From contig NZ_CP108093.1 in assembly GCF_036188265.1 (NCBI RefSeq), positions 4,670,001-4,734,000 of the forward strand: a DNA stretch of 64,000 bases, in the 5' to 3' direction. A program made the translations under genes and the position numbers. The notes beneath the pieces were generated by a model. It made no database searches and was not told where the DNA came from. It worked only from the letters and a program-made list of their open reading frames with translations. This DNA is from Streptomyces sp. NBC_00247 (GTDB lineage: Bacteria; Actinomycetota; Actinomycetes; Streptomycetales; Streptomycetaceae). Positions 30,009-38,137 of this stretch are shown here, in pieces; position 1 is the first letter of the stretch; every line of letters starts with the position of its first letter.

Positions 30009-30521
30009 TCAGCGGCGGTGGTCGCGGTCGTGGCCGCGGTTGTCGTCGCGGCCACCGTGCCGGCCCCACGACTTCTCGTCGATCTTCCGGCCGCGGGAGT
30101 CGCGCAGCGTGGCGGTGTCGCTGTTGTCCCAGACGTAGTTGTTGCGGTCCTGGTAGACGTCCGTGCGGCTGTCACGGCCCACACCGGTGTGGACGCGCAC
30201 CGACGAACGGCCCGCGAGGCGCAGGTCGAAGCGGTAGGTGCGACGGCTCTCGTCGGTGAGGGTCCAGCCGCGCAGGTTCACGGCCTGACGGGACGTGTTG
30301 GTGACGGTCACCCACTCGTCGTTCAGCGAACGGTTGGAGCGGTTGTCGCGGCCCGGGCTGTCGTACTGGACCTTGCCCAGGACGACGGAGGAGCGCGGGG
30401 CGGGCTGGACGCGGTCGTGGCCGCGGTCGTGGCCGTCCGCGGAGGCCGGCAGCGCGGCTGCCGCCAGCAGGGCGCCGGAAGCGAGGACAGTAGCGGTGAT
30501 CCGTCGTGCGGTGCGGGACAT
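30009..30521 (-). CDS. Secreted lamin-tail-domain (LTD) protein
   Basis: The 170-residue protein has a clean Sec signal peptide (residues 1-29, ending ALPASA-DG). A lamin tail domain occupies about residues 44-150 (NDEWVTVTNTSRQAVNLRGWTLTDE, then RVHTGVGRDS and WDNSDTATLRD). The domain has an Ig-like fold and in bacteria is found on secreted proteins, often nucleases; here no catalytic domain accompanies it. Both ends of the mature protein are rich in His, Asp and Arg (GHDRGHDR at the start, HDRDHRR at the end), which suggests metal or polyanion binding. GAGGGG precedes the ATG at 30521. Confidence 0.88.
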   Translation of the reverse strand: MSRTARRITATVLASGALLAAAALPASADGHDRGHDRVQPAPRSSVVLGKVQYDSPGRDNRSNRSLNDEWVTVTNTSRQAVNLRGWTLTDESRRTYRFDLRLAGRSSVRVHTGVGRDSRTDVYQDRNNYVWDNSDTATLRDSRGRKIDEKSWGRHGGRDDNRGHDRDHRR

Positions 30522-31026
30522 GGGACCCCTCGGTACAGGCCCGGACCCTGCGGTCCGGGCGGTGCTCGGCCCCGGCGTTCGCTGCCGGGAGCACAGACTC
30601 TGTCGGGATTCGCAGATGGCCGGAAGTCGCTCCAGAGCGCGGTTACACAGTGCAGACATTTCCGTTATGGACGGATGTAGCTCGCACTCGACACGATCGT
30701 CGCGACCCTGCCAAATGGTGCGCAATGCATCCACCCTTCTGCCGCAAGGGCAAGGTCGTCCGCGTGCGCCCCGCGCCCCGTGCCGTGACACCTTGTGTGC
30801 GCCCTGTGAAGAAGGTGCAGGAACGTAACGGCAGTTTTCGGGCAAATCGAATGGGAGTCTGCTTTTTCCCGACGGGCTCGCTGAGCAGTTCGACGGTGAA
30901 GGCCTCCCCGTGGTGCGCGGACCACCGGAAACGTGCCGGTCGGGTCGGCCCGGGAGTACCCCGGGGACGTTCCTGGATCCGTCGCGCACCCGTCAGGGGG
31001 CAGGGGGCAGCCTCTATGCTCGCGGG
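30522..31026. other. Divergent intergenic region, no gene recognised
   Basis: About 500 bases separate the LTD gene from a leaderless gene on the plus strand. The middle part (about 30600-30900) is less GC-rich than the surroundings. A 17-base sequence at 30818-30834 recurs at 46080-46096; on the minus strand it contains TACGTT, which could act as a -10 box. No coding sequence is supported. Confidence 0.4.
31015..31020 (+). promoter_or_regulatory. -10 box of a leaderless promoter
   Basis: TATGCT is followed by exactly six bases and then the ATG at 31027; no ribosome binding site is present. Confidence 0.6.
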
Positions 31027-31410
31027 ATGGAGCAGAGGGAAGTCCTGAAGCGAGTGATCGGCATTCTCACCGAGGCCGGCGAGATCCAGCGGCTCCTCGA
31101 AGAGGACGTGGAGCGCGACGACGTCGACATGGAGGGCAGTGTCGTCACCGCCCTGCTGAACGAGACGATGCCGCGCATCGCGATCCCCGGGGACGCCACC
31201 GTCGAGGAGATGGCAGCCCTGATCGGCCGCGAGGTGGGCGGCGCGGTCGAGCAGTTGGTCGGGGCGTTCACCCTCGCCTACACGATGCTGGCGCGGGTCC
31301 ACGACTCAGGCCAGACCGACGTCTCCTCCACCGACGTGCTCCGCGACCTCGCGCTGCAGGCGGAGAGCGGCCCCGCCGGTGGCCCCGGGGACGACGCCAC
31401 CGAGCTCTGA
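31027..31410 (+). CDS. Hypothetical acidic helical protein
   Basis: The 127-residue protein is acidic and predicted mostly helical from its heptad-like patterns (EVLKRVIGILTEAGEIQRLLEED and the AALIGREVGGAVEQLVGAF segment). It has no signal peptide or membrane helix. I do not recognise its family. Reading frame, codon bias and the leaderless -10 box at the ATG support it as a real gene. It is followed 74 bases later by the DUF4291 gene, which has its own leaderless start. Confidence 0.7.
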   Translation: MEQREVLKRVIGILTEAGEIQRLLEEDVERDDVDMEGSVVTALLNETMPRIAIPGDATVEEMAALIGREVGGAVEQLVGAFTLAYTMLARVHDSGQTDVSSTDVLRDLALQAESGPAGGPGDDATEL

Positions 31411-31484
31411 CCCGCCGTCGGCACCGGCCGCCGCCCGGGAAAAAGCCGGTGCGGCGGGCCGGGGCGGTCGCCGAGACTGGTCCG

Positions 31485-32072
31485 ATGAGCACACCGCGGT
31501 ACGGGATACGGGCCCGGCACACCGACACCACCGTCACCGTCTACCAGGCCTACCGGCCGGAGATCGGCCTCCCGGCCGCCCGGGACAACCGCTTCCCGCC
31601 GGCCTGGAAGCGCGACCGGATGACCTGGATCAAGCCGAGCTTCCTCTGGATGATGTACCGCTGCGGCTGGGCCCTCAAGGAGGGCCAGGAGACGGTCCTC
31701 GCCGTCGAGATCACCCGCGAGGGCTTCGCCTGGGCCCTGGAGCACGCCGAACTCTCCCATTACGTGAGGGGACTCCACCCCGACCGCGCCGCCTGGAGCC
31801 GCAGCCTGCGCCGCGCCCCCGCCCGCGTCCAGTGGGACCCCGAGCGCGACCTGCGGCTGAACCCGCTCCCGTACCGCTCCCTCCAACTGGGCCTGTCCGG
31901 CGAGGCATCGGCGCGGTACGCGGACGAGTGGACCGTCTCCGTCACCGACGTCACCCCGCTCGCCCGGGAGATCCACCACCTGGTCCGCGCCGGAGACCTC
32001 GACGCGGCGAGTGCCCTGTTGCCGCGGGAGACGCCGTACGCGGCACCGGACGGCGCGCCCCGGCCCGCGTGA
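31485..32072 (+). CDS. DUF4291-family protein
   Basis: The 195-residue cytoplasmic protein matches the DUF4291 pattern: an opening IRARHTDTTVTVYQAYRPEIG, the motif WKRDRMTWIKPSFLWMMYRCGWA, and a VQWDPERD-LRLNPLPYRSLQLGL block. The biochemical role of the family is unknown. Its start has no Shine-Dalgarno; GAGACT ends six bases before the ATG, a weak leaderless -10 box. It converges with the next gene, with only 20 bases between stop codons and no obvious hairpin. Confidence 0.88.
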   Translation: MSTPRYGIRARHTDTTVTVYQAYRPEIGLPAARDNRFPPAWKRDRMTWIKPSFLWMMYRCGWALKEGQETVLAVEITREGFAWALEHAELSHYVRGLHPDRAAWSRSLRRAPARVQWDPERDLRLNPLPYRSLQLGLSGEASARYADEWTVSVTDVTPLAREIHHLVRAGDLDAASALLPRETPYAAPDGAPRPA

Positions 32073-32092
32073 GGCGGCTCGGTGCGGCCGGC

Positions 32093-32647
32093 TCAGCAGT
32101 ACCCGTCCAGCCGCGTGCGGGCCCTGGGCGCGACGCTGGGCCAGCGGCGCCCCGCGGCCCCCGAGGCGGCGGAGAGGAAGAGGTCGAGGACGGTCGATCC
32201 GGGGAAATCGCGAAAGCTCCCGCGGTGGAGGTGGTAACAGCTCCAGTAGCTCACGATCCGCCGCTGCGTCCGGGCGAAGAACTCCGGGTTCTCCACGAGG
32301 AACCGGCCGTGGGCGAGGCGGAGCTCGCTGCCGGGCACGTCCAGGTCGCGGAGCGAGTCCCGCAGGACGACCAGGATCTCCACGACGTACTCGCCGGCGA
32401 GCTGGACCACGTACGGCACGACCCACGGGTCCGCCGAGCCGACGATCTCCTCCAGGTGCCGCTGCCTGACCCGGCCGTCGTGGTGGCGTGAGTACAGGCA
32501 GTGCAGAAGCTGCCGTTGGCGCGGCGGCAGGGCGGATACCGCCTCCGGCGGCGGTTCGTCGCTGTAGAGACGTACGGGGATCATCACGTCCCGGCCCAGC
32601 ACGACGACCGGGAACGGCTCGTGCGGGGCGGTCTTGGCGGGCGGCAC
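32093..32647 (-). CDS. Conserved hypothetical protein, N-terminus probably cut off by a frameshift
   Basis: Read from the GTG at 32647, the product is 184 residues with no recognised domain. It is rich in aromatic and basic residues and has a repeated RQRxLLHCLYSRHHDGRVRQRHLEE-type helical segment. The reading frame stays open upstream (FPAELAEDARAVAAI before the GTG), and a better start, the ATG at 32732, is one frame away. Deleting one C of the C7 run right after that ATG would join them. The ATG also has a leaderless -10 box six bases upstream, while the GTG has no RBS. The real gene is therefore probably 32093-32732 with a frameshift, natural or from sequencing. It lies downstream of the kinase gene. 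Confidence 0.65.
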   Translation of the reverse strand: MPPAKTAPHEPFPVVVLGRDVMIPVRLYSDEPPPEAVSALPPRQRQLLHCLYSRHHDGRVRQRHLEEIVGSADPWVVPYVVQLAGEYVVEILVVLRDSLRDLDVPGSELRLAHGRFLVENPEFFARTQRRIVSYWSCYHLHRGSFRDFPGSTVLDLFLSAASGAAGRRWPSVAPRARTRLDGYC

Positions 32648-32738
32648 GATCGCCGCGACCGCCCGCGCGTCCTCGGCCAGTTCGGCCGGGAACGCCCTCG
32701 TCAGCGGGGAGAAGGTGTCGGAGGGGGGGCATGGCCCG

Positions 32739-32744
32739 AGTATC
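32739..32744 (-). promoter_or_regulatory. Leaderless-type -10 box before the ATG at 32732
   Basis: On the minus strand GATACT is followed by six bases (CGGGCC) and then ATG at 32732-32730. The layout is the same as at 31485 and supports this ATG as the true start of the frameshifted gene. Confidence 0.45.
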
Positions 32745-32759
32745 GGTTCGGAGCGGGGG

Positions 32760-34394
32760 CTACCGCTCGGTGTTTTCCTCCGCCTCCGCCTTCCCGTCCT
32801 CGTCCGCCACCCCCGGCAGGGTGAAGACGAAGCGGGTGCCCGAGGTGTAGGTGGTGTCCACGGCGATCGAGCCGCCGTGGTGCTCGACGATCTTCTTGCA
32901 GAGCGCCAGGCCGATGCCGTTGCCTTCGTAGGTCTCGCGGGTGTGCAGCCGCTGGAAGATGACGAAGACCCTTTCCGCGTACTCGGGCGCGATGCCGATG
33001 CCGTTGTCGGTCACCGAGATCTCCCAGAACGGGCGCCCGCTCTCCGCGTTCCCCTCGTGGCCCGGGTTCGGCACCCGGCGGGCGGAGAGGTGGACGGTGG
33101 GCGCGGTGTCGGGCTTGCGGAACTTGATCGCGTTGGAGATCAGGTTCTGCAGCACCAGGCCGAGTTGTGTCGGCTGCCCGTGGACCGCCGGCAGCTCGTC
33201 GTGGGTGACGGTGGCACCCGTCTGCTGGACGGCCACGTCCAGATCGCCGGCCGTCCGCCGCACCAGTCCCGCCAGGTCGACCGGCTGGTCGTCGGTGTGG
33301 AGCCGTCCGACGCGCGAGAAGGTCAGCAGGTCGTTGATGAGGAGCTGCATGCGGTTGGCGCCGTCGACGGCGAAGGAGATGTACTGCTTGGCCCGGTCGT
33401 CGAGCTGCTCGGCGTACCGCCGCTCCAGCAGCTGGCAGAAGCTGGCCACCTTGCGCAGGGGTTCCTGGAGGTCGTGCGAGGCGACGTACGCGAACTGCTC
33501 CAGCTCCTCGTTGGAGCGGCGCAGTTCGACGGTCTGGGCGTCGAGGGCCGCCCGGGCCCGGTCCTTGAGTTCGAGGTCTTCCGCGAGCCGGCGGCGCATG
33601 GCGTCCACGTCGGCGGCGAGGACCTGGATGTCGGCCGGGCCGGTGGGGCTCAGTGCGTGGGCGTAGTCCCCGGAGGCGACCTTGCGGACGTCGGCCCGCA
33701 GCCGGTCCAACGGCCGCTGCACCCCCAGCCGCAGGCCCGCGAAGGCCAGGGCCATCACCGCCAGCATCACGGCGGCGATCACGAGGAAGACCGTGTTGCG
33801 CATGGTCCGCACGGAGGCCAGATCGGTCCGTGCCCGGTCGCGCTCCGCGGCGATGTGGTCCTGCTGGACCCTGAGCGCGGTGCGCAGCGCGTCGAACTGG
33901 GTCCGCCCGCTCTCCGCGCGCTCCTGGGCCAGGTCGGTCGGGTCCGCGGCGGCGGCGATGGGCCGGGCGACGGAGGCGTGCCAGTGCTCCGCGAGCTCGC
34001 CCACCCGCGCGAGGTCGGCCGAGGCCCGCGCGTCCCCGGCCGTGAGGTCCTCCAGCTCCGCCATCGCGGTCTTCTGCTGGGCCAGACCGGCGCGGTAGGG
34101 GTCGAGGAACTCCGCGTCCCCGGCCAGTCCGTAACCGCGGATGCCCGTCTCCTGGTTGACCAGCGCCGCCTCCATGCGCACCGAGGAGATGAGTGCGGGG
34201 GACCAGCGCCCGATGAGCCGCTGATTGACCGCCGTGGACCGGACCAGGGCCCAGGTGCCGCAGCTGCCGAGCACGAGCAGCACCACCAGGGCCACGGTGG
34301 TGCCCGTGACGAGCCAGCGGCTGGTGGTCCAGCCGGGCCGGTCCCGCTCCGGCCGGAGCTCGGCCGGCCGGAAGCCCTCTTCGGCGCTCTGCAC
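32760..34394 (-). CDS. Membrane histidine kinase with CHASE3-like sensor
   Basis: The 544-residue sensor kinase has two membrane helices (about 27-50 and 200-222) around an extracytoplasmic all-helical CHASE3-type domain (NQETGIRGYGLAGDAEFLDPY). A HAMP linker, a coiled coil (about 270-295) and a HisKA domain with His307 in YVASHDLQEPLR follow. The HATPase domain shows the N-box (NLISNAIKF), DNGIGIAPEYAERVFVIFQRLH and GNGIGLALCKKIVEHHGG. The dimer/ATPase arrangement resembles phytochrome-type kinases that pair with CheY-like receivers. The divergent gene at 34528 encodes such a receiver and is the obvious partner. The start is a GTG with GAGAGG upstream. Confidence 0.92.
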   Translation of the reverse strand: MQSAEEGFRPAELRPERDRPGWTTSRWLVTGTTVALVVLLVLGSCGTWALVRSTAVNQRLIGRWSPALISSVRMEAALVNQETGIRGYGLAGDAEFLDPYRAGLAQQKTAMAELEDLTAGDARASADLARVGELAEHWHASVARPIAAAADPTDLAQERAESGRTQFDALRTALRVQQDHIAAERDRARTDLASVRTMRNTVFLVIAAVMLAVMALAFAGLRLGVQRPLDRLRADVRKVASGDYAHALSPTGPADIQVLAADVDAMRRRLAEDLELKDRARAALDAQTVELRRSNEELEQFAYVASHDLQEPLRKVASFCQLLERRYAEQLDDRAKQYISFAVDGANRMQLLINDLLTFSRVGRLHTDDQPVDLAGLVRRTAGDLDVAVQQTGATVTHDELPAVHGQPTQLGLVLQNLISNAIKFRKPDTAPTVHLSARRVPNPGHEGNAESGRPFWEISVTDNGIGIAPEYAERVFVIFQRLHTRETYEGNGIGLALCKKIVEHHGGSIAVDTTYTSGTRFVFTLPGVADEDGKAEAEENTER

Positions 34395-34515
34395 GGTGGT
34401 TTACCTCTCACTCGGCTGGGAAACGGTGGGTGGACCACGGGCTCCAGTACCCACCGGAGCGCGGGTCACCCTACCCCGCCGACAACGCAGGTTGTCGCGG
34501 GCCTCCCGCTCCGGC

Positions 34516-34521
34516 TACGGT
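34516..34521 (+). promoter_or_regulatory. -10 box of a leaderless promoter
   Basis: TACGGT ends exactly six bases before the ATG at 34528; there is no ribosome binding site. Confidence 0.6.
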
Positions 34522-34527
34522 GCGGCC

Positions 34528-35358
34528 ATGACAGTGGAGACCTCGGCGCGTCCCGGGACGGACGAGCTCGCCGACCGCGCGCGCCGCGCGGTCGCGGACC
34601 TGGCACAGCGCCTGGCGCTGGAGCCGGACGCCGTGCCGTACGGGGAGGACCGTGACGGCGACGGCACCCCGGCGGACGAGAACTGGACCGACCCGCTCGC
34701 CTCACTGCGCGCGCTGGCCCTCCTCAGCAGAGCGGTGGACGAGTGCGCCGCCGCCGCGGCCCGCGCCGCCGCCGGCGAGGGAGCCGGCTACCCGCAGCTG
34801 GGCAGCGCCTGGGGCGTCAGCCGGCAGGGTGCCCGCAAGCGCTGGCCCGGCCTGGTCTTCACCCAACGACCCCCCTCCCGCCCCCTGCCCAACGATCACC
34901 GGAGCCCCCACATGAACGGCCTTGCCCCCCGGCGCAGCTACACCGTCCTGCTCGTGGAGGACGACGTGGCCGACGCCATGCTCATCGAGGAGGCCCTGAT
35001 CGAGCGCGGTATGGCGCGGGGCATCAACCGGGTCGACGACGGGGTGTCCGCCCTGGAGTACCTGCGCGACCCCGCGAAGGACCGGCCGGACCTGATCGTG
35101 CTCGACCTCAACATGCCGCGCATGAACGGCCGTGAGCTGCTCGGCGTGCTCAAGAACGACGAGAAGCTCTCCAGCATCCCGATCGTGGTCCTCACCACCT
35201 CGGCCGCGCCCGACGACGTCCAGGACGCCTACACGCAGCACGCCAACGCCTACGTGACCAAGCCGGTCAACCTGGACGACTTCGTTCACACCGTCCAGAG
35301 CATCGACAGCTTCTTCCTGGAGACCGCCGTCCCGCCCCAGCACCGCCAGGGCGGCTGA
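34528..35358 (+). CDS. HTH-like domain fused to a CheY-type response regulator
   Basis: The 276-residue protein joins two parts. Residues 1-115 form a helical region ending in an HTH-like segment (YPQLGSAWGVSRQGARKRWPGL). Residues 129-276 are a complete receiver domain with the acidic pocket VEDD, phospho-acceptor Asp193 in LDLNMP, the Thr of VLTTSA and the Lys of YVTKPV. The receiver is of the Rcp1 type found beside phytochrome-like kinases. The receiver has its own ATG at 34912 with GGAG seven bases upstream, so it may also be made alone. No stop codon separates the parts. The divergent kinase at 34394 is the likely partner. Fusion versus two overlapping products is undecided. Confidence 0.85.
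   Translation: MTVETSARPGTDELADRARRAVADLAQRLALEPDAVPYGEDRDGDGTPADENWTDPLASLRALALLSRAVDECAAAAARAAAGEGAGYPQLGSAWGVSRQGARKRWPGLVFTQRPPSRPLPNDHRSPHMNGLAPRRSYTVLLVEDDVADAMLIEEALIERGMARGINRVDDGVSALEYLRDPAKDRPDLIVLDLNMPRMNGRELLGVLKNDEKLSSIPIVVLTTSAAPDDVQDAYTQHANAYVTKPVNLDDFVHTVQSIDSFFLETAVPPQHRQGG
34901..34914 (+). promoter_or_regulatory. Internal ribosome binding site for the receiver domain
   Basis: GGAG at 34901-34904 stands seven bases before an in-frame ATG at 34912-34914. A response regulator of normal length (148 residues) would start exactly here. Confidence 0.5.
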
Positions 35359-35367
35359 GAACACCGG

Positions 35368-35449
35368 CCCCGGGGCGCGTACCGCGTCCGCAGTACGCGC
35401 CCGGGGAGCCGTACCTCTCAAGGAGGCCGGAGGGTTCCGCCCTCCGGCC
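35368..35449 (+). terminator. Double hairpin after the response regulator
   Basis: GGGCGCGTAC/GTACGCGCCC (35373-35382 with 35393-35402) is followed by a second hairpin, GGCCGGAGGG/CCCTCCGGCC (35425-35434 with 35440-35449, loop TTCCG). Together they separate the regulator gene from the next leaderless promoter. Confidence 0.65.
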
Positions 35450-35473
35450 CGGGGAACGCCTGACCGCACGCCC

Positions 35474-35479
35474 TAGGGT
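35474..35479 (+). promoter_or_regulatory. -10 box of a leaderless promoter
   Basis: TAGGGT ends exactly six bases before the ATG at 35486. No Shine-Dalgarno sequence is present. Confidence 0.6.
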
Positions 35480-35485
35480 CGTGAC

Positions 35486-38137
35486 ATGGAGACCTCTACC
35501 CCACGACGGCTCCGGTGGCCCCGCGCGCGCGGCCGATGGGCGGCGGCCGTCGCCGCACTCGTCGTGCTCGCCGGCGCCGGCACCTGGACCGCCGTGGCCG
35601 ACGACGGCACACCTCCCGTGCACCGCCAGGACCGGACGATCAGTGGCGGCGGAGTCGCCCTGGACACCTCGTACTTCACGGCCGGCGGCGGCGGGCGGCG
35701 CCCCGCCGTGCTCCTCGGCCACGGCTTCGGCGGCAGCAAGGACGACGTGCGCGCCGAGGCCGAGGAGCTCGCGGCGGACGGGTACGCGGTCCTCACCTGG
35801 TCCGCGCGCGGGTTCGGCAGGTCCGGGGGCGAGATCGGCCTGAACGACCCGGACGCCGAGGTCGCGGACGTCTCCCGCCTCGTCGACTGGCTGGCCGCCC
35901 GCCCGGAAGTCCTGCTCGACGGCGAGGGCGACCCGCGCGTCGGCGTCACCGGCGCCTCGTACGGCGGTGCGGTCTCCCTCCTCGCCGCCGGGTACGACGA
36001 CCGCGTGGACGCCGTCGCACCCGTCATCACCTACTGGGACCTCGCCGACGCCCTCTTCCCGGACGGCGTCTTCAAGAAGCTCTGGGCCGGGATCTTCGTC
36101 ACCAGCGGCGGTGGCTGCGAGAAGTTCGAGAAGAGGCTCTGCGCGATGTACGAACGTGTCGCGGCGAGCGGCGTACCGGACGCGGAAGCACGCGCCCTGC
36201 TGACGGAACGTTCCCCTTCCGCCGTCGCCGACCGCATCGACGTGCCCACTCTCATCGTGCAGGGCCAGACCGACTCCCTCTTCCCCCTCGGCCAGGCCGA
36301 CGCCATGGCGAAGGCCGTCGCGGCCAACGGCGCACCGGTCTCCGTCGACTGGATCGCCGGTGGCCACGACGGCGGCGACACCGAGGACGCCCGCGTCCGG
36401 AGCCGCGTCGCCGCCTGGTTCGACCGCTACCTCAAGGACGACCGGGGCGCCGGCACCGGCCCCGCCTTCCGCGTCACCCGCACCGGCGGTGTCGACTCCA
36501 CCGACGGGACCGCCCTCACCCGGGGCGCGAGTGCCGACAGCTACCCCGGGCTGCGCGGCGGCACCCGGGATTTCGCCCTCAGCGGGAAGACCGCGACCAT
36601 CCGCAACCCGGCCGGGGGCAGCCCACCCGCGATCTCCGCCGTCCCCGGACTCGGCGCCGGACTCTCCCAGCTCTCCTCCCTCGGCGTCGGCCTCTCGCTG
36701 GACTTCCCCGGACAGCACGCCACCTTCGACAGCGCCCCGCTGACCTCCTCGGTACGCGTCACCGGCACCCCCACCGTGAAGGCCACCGTCAAGGCCCGCA
36801 CCGGTGACGCCGTCCTCTTCGGCAAGGTCTACGACGTCTCCCCGGACGGCACGCGCCAGGAACTGCCCTCGCAGCTCGTCGCCCCCTTCCGGATCACCCC
36901 CGACCAGCAGGGCAAGCCCCTCGAACTGACCCTGCCCGCCGTCGACCACGCCTTCGACGCCGGGCACCGGCTCCGCCTGGTCCTCTCCGCGACGGACCTC
37001 GGCTACGCCTCCCCGGCCGAACCGAACACGTACACCGTCTCCGTCGACGGCCCGCTCTCCCTGCCCACCGACGCCGGACTGACCGCCTCGGCCGCCGGAC
37101 TCCCCTGGTGGACCTGGGGACTTCCCGCAGCCGCCCTCCTGGTGGCCGCCGCACTGCTGCTCACGGCGCGGCGCCGCACCACGTCGTCACCCGCCCCGGA
37201 CCCCGCACTCGCGGGCGTACCGCTCCAGATCACCGGCCTCGCGAAGAAGTACGCGGGCGCCGCCGACCGTTACGCGGTCAAGGACCTCGGCTTCCGTGTC
37301 GAACAAGGGCAGGTGCTCGGGCTCCTCGGACCCAACGGCGCCGGGAAGACCACCACCCTGCGCATGCTGATGGGCCTCATCACCCCCGACGCGGGCGAGA
37401 TCCGCGTCTTCGGGGAGGCCATCCGCCCCGGTGCCCCGGTGCTCTCCCGGGTCGGCGCGTTCGTCGAAGGCGCCGGCTTCCTCCCGCACCTGACCGGCCG
37501 CGCCAACCTGGAGCTGTACTGGCAGGCCACCGGCCGCCCCGCCGAGGACTCCCGCATGGACGAGGCCCTGGAGATCGCCGGGCTCGGCGACGCGCTCGCC
37601 CGGGCGGTACGCACCTACTCCCAGGGCATGCGCCAGCGCCTCGCCATCGCCCAGGCCATGCTCGGCATGCCGGACCTGCTCATCCTCGACGAACCGACCA
37701 ACGGCCTCGACCCGCCCCAGATCCGCGAGATGCGGGACGTGATGATCCGTTACGCGGCCGGCGGCCGGACCGTCATCGTCTCCAGCCACCTCCTCTCCGA
37801 GGTCGAACAGTCCTGCACCCACCTCGTGGTCATGGACCGGGGCCGACTCGTCCAGGCGGGGCCGGTCGCCGAGATCACCGGCTCCGGCGACATGCTGCTC
37901 GTCACCACCGCCGACGAGATCGCCGAACCGGTGCTCCGCAAGATCGAGGCCTTGGCGGGCATCGCCTCGGCCGTCCGCACCGAGGACGGGCGGGGGCTGC
38001 TGGTCCGGCTCGACGGCGCCACCACCTCCGCGCTGATCACCGAACTCGTCCGGCTCGACGTACCGCTCACCGGCGTCGGACCGCACCGCCGCCTGGAGGA
38101 CGCGTTCCTCACCCTGATCTCCGGAGGCTCCGCATGA
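35486..38137 (+). CDS. Fusion of an extracellular CocE-like hydrolase and an ABC transporter ATPase
   Basis: This single 883-residue frame carries an N-terminal membrane helix (about 17-36) and an alpha/beta hydrolase of the X-Pro peptidase/CocE type, with Ser158 in GASYGG, Asp263 in GQTDSLFP and His294 in GGHDGGD. A beta-sandwich (about 330-520) and a second membrane helix (about 538-560) follow. Then comes a full ABC ATPase: Walker A GPNGAGKT with Lys621, the YSQGMRQRLA signature, Walker B LLILDEPTNGLDP and the H-loop SSHLLSE. The two helices would place the hydrolase outside and the ATPase inside. The permease gene overlaps its stop codon by 4 bases. Peptide or antibiotic export coupled to hydrolysis is possible but unproven. 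Confidence 0.88.
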   Translation: METSTPRRLRWPRARGRWAAAVAALVVLAGAGTWTAVADDGTPPVHRQDRTISGGGVALDTSYFTAGGGGRRPAVLLGHGFGGSKDDVRAEAEELAADGYAVLTWSARGFGRSGGEIGLNDPDAEVADVSRLVDWLAARPEVLLDGEGDPRVGVTGASYGGAVSLLAAGYDDRVDAVAPVITYWDLADALFPDGVFKKLWAGIFVTSGGGCEKFEKRLCAMYERVAASGVPDAEARALLTERSPSAVADRIDVPTLIVQGQTDSLFPLGQADAMAKAVAANGAPVSVDWIAGGHDGGDTEDARVRSRVAAWFDRYLKDDRGAGTGPAFRVTRTGGVDSTDGTALTRGASADSYPGLRGGTRDFALSGKTATIRNPAGGSPPAISAVPGLGAGLSQLSSLGVGLSLDFPGQHATFDSAPLTSSVRVTGTPTVKATVKARTGDAVLFGKVYDVSPDGTRQELPSQLVAPFRITPDQQGKPLELTLPAVDHAFDAGHRLRLVLSATDLGYASPAEPNTYTVSVDGPLSLPTDAGLTASAAGLPWWTWGLPAAALLVAAALLLTARRRTTSSPAPDPALAGVPLQITGLAKKYAGAADRYAVKDLGFRVEQGQVLGLLGPNGAGKTTTLRMLMGLITPDAGEIRVFGEAIRPGAPVLSRVGAFVEGAGFLPHLTGRANLELYWQATGRPAEDSRMDEALEIAGLGDALARAVRTYSQGMRQRLAIAQAMLGMPDLLILDEPTNGLDPPQIREMRDVMIRYAAGGRTVIVSSHLLSEVEQSCTHLVVMDRGRLVQAGPVAEITGSGDMLLVTTADEIAEPVLRKIEALAGIASAVRTEDGRGLLVRLDGATTSALITELVRLDVPLTGVGPHRRLEDAFLTLISGGSA

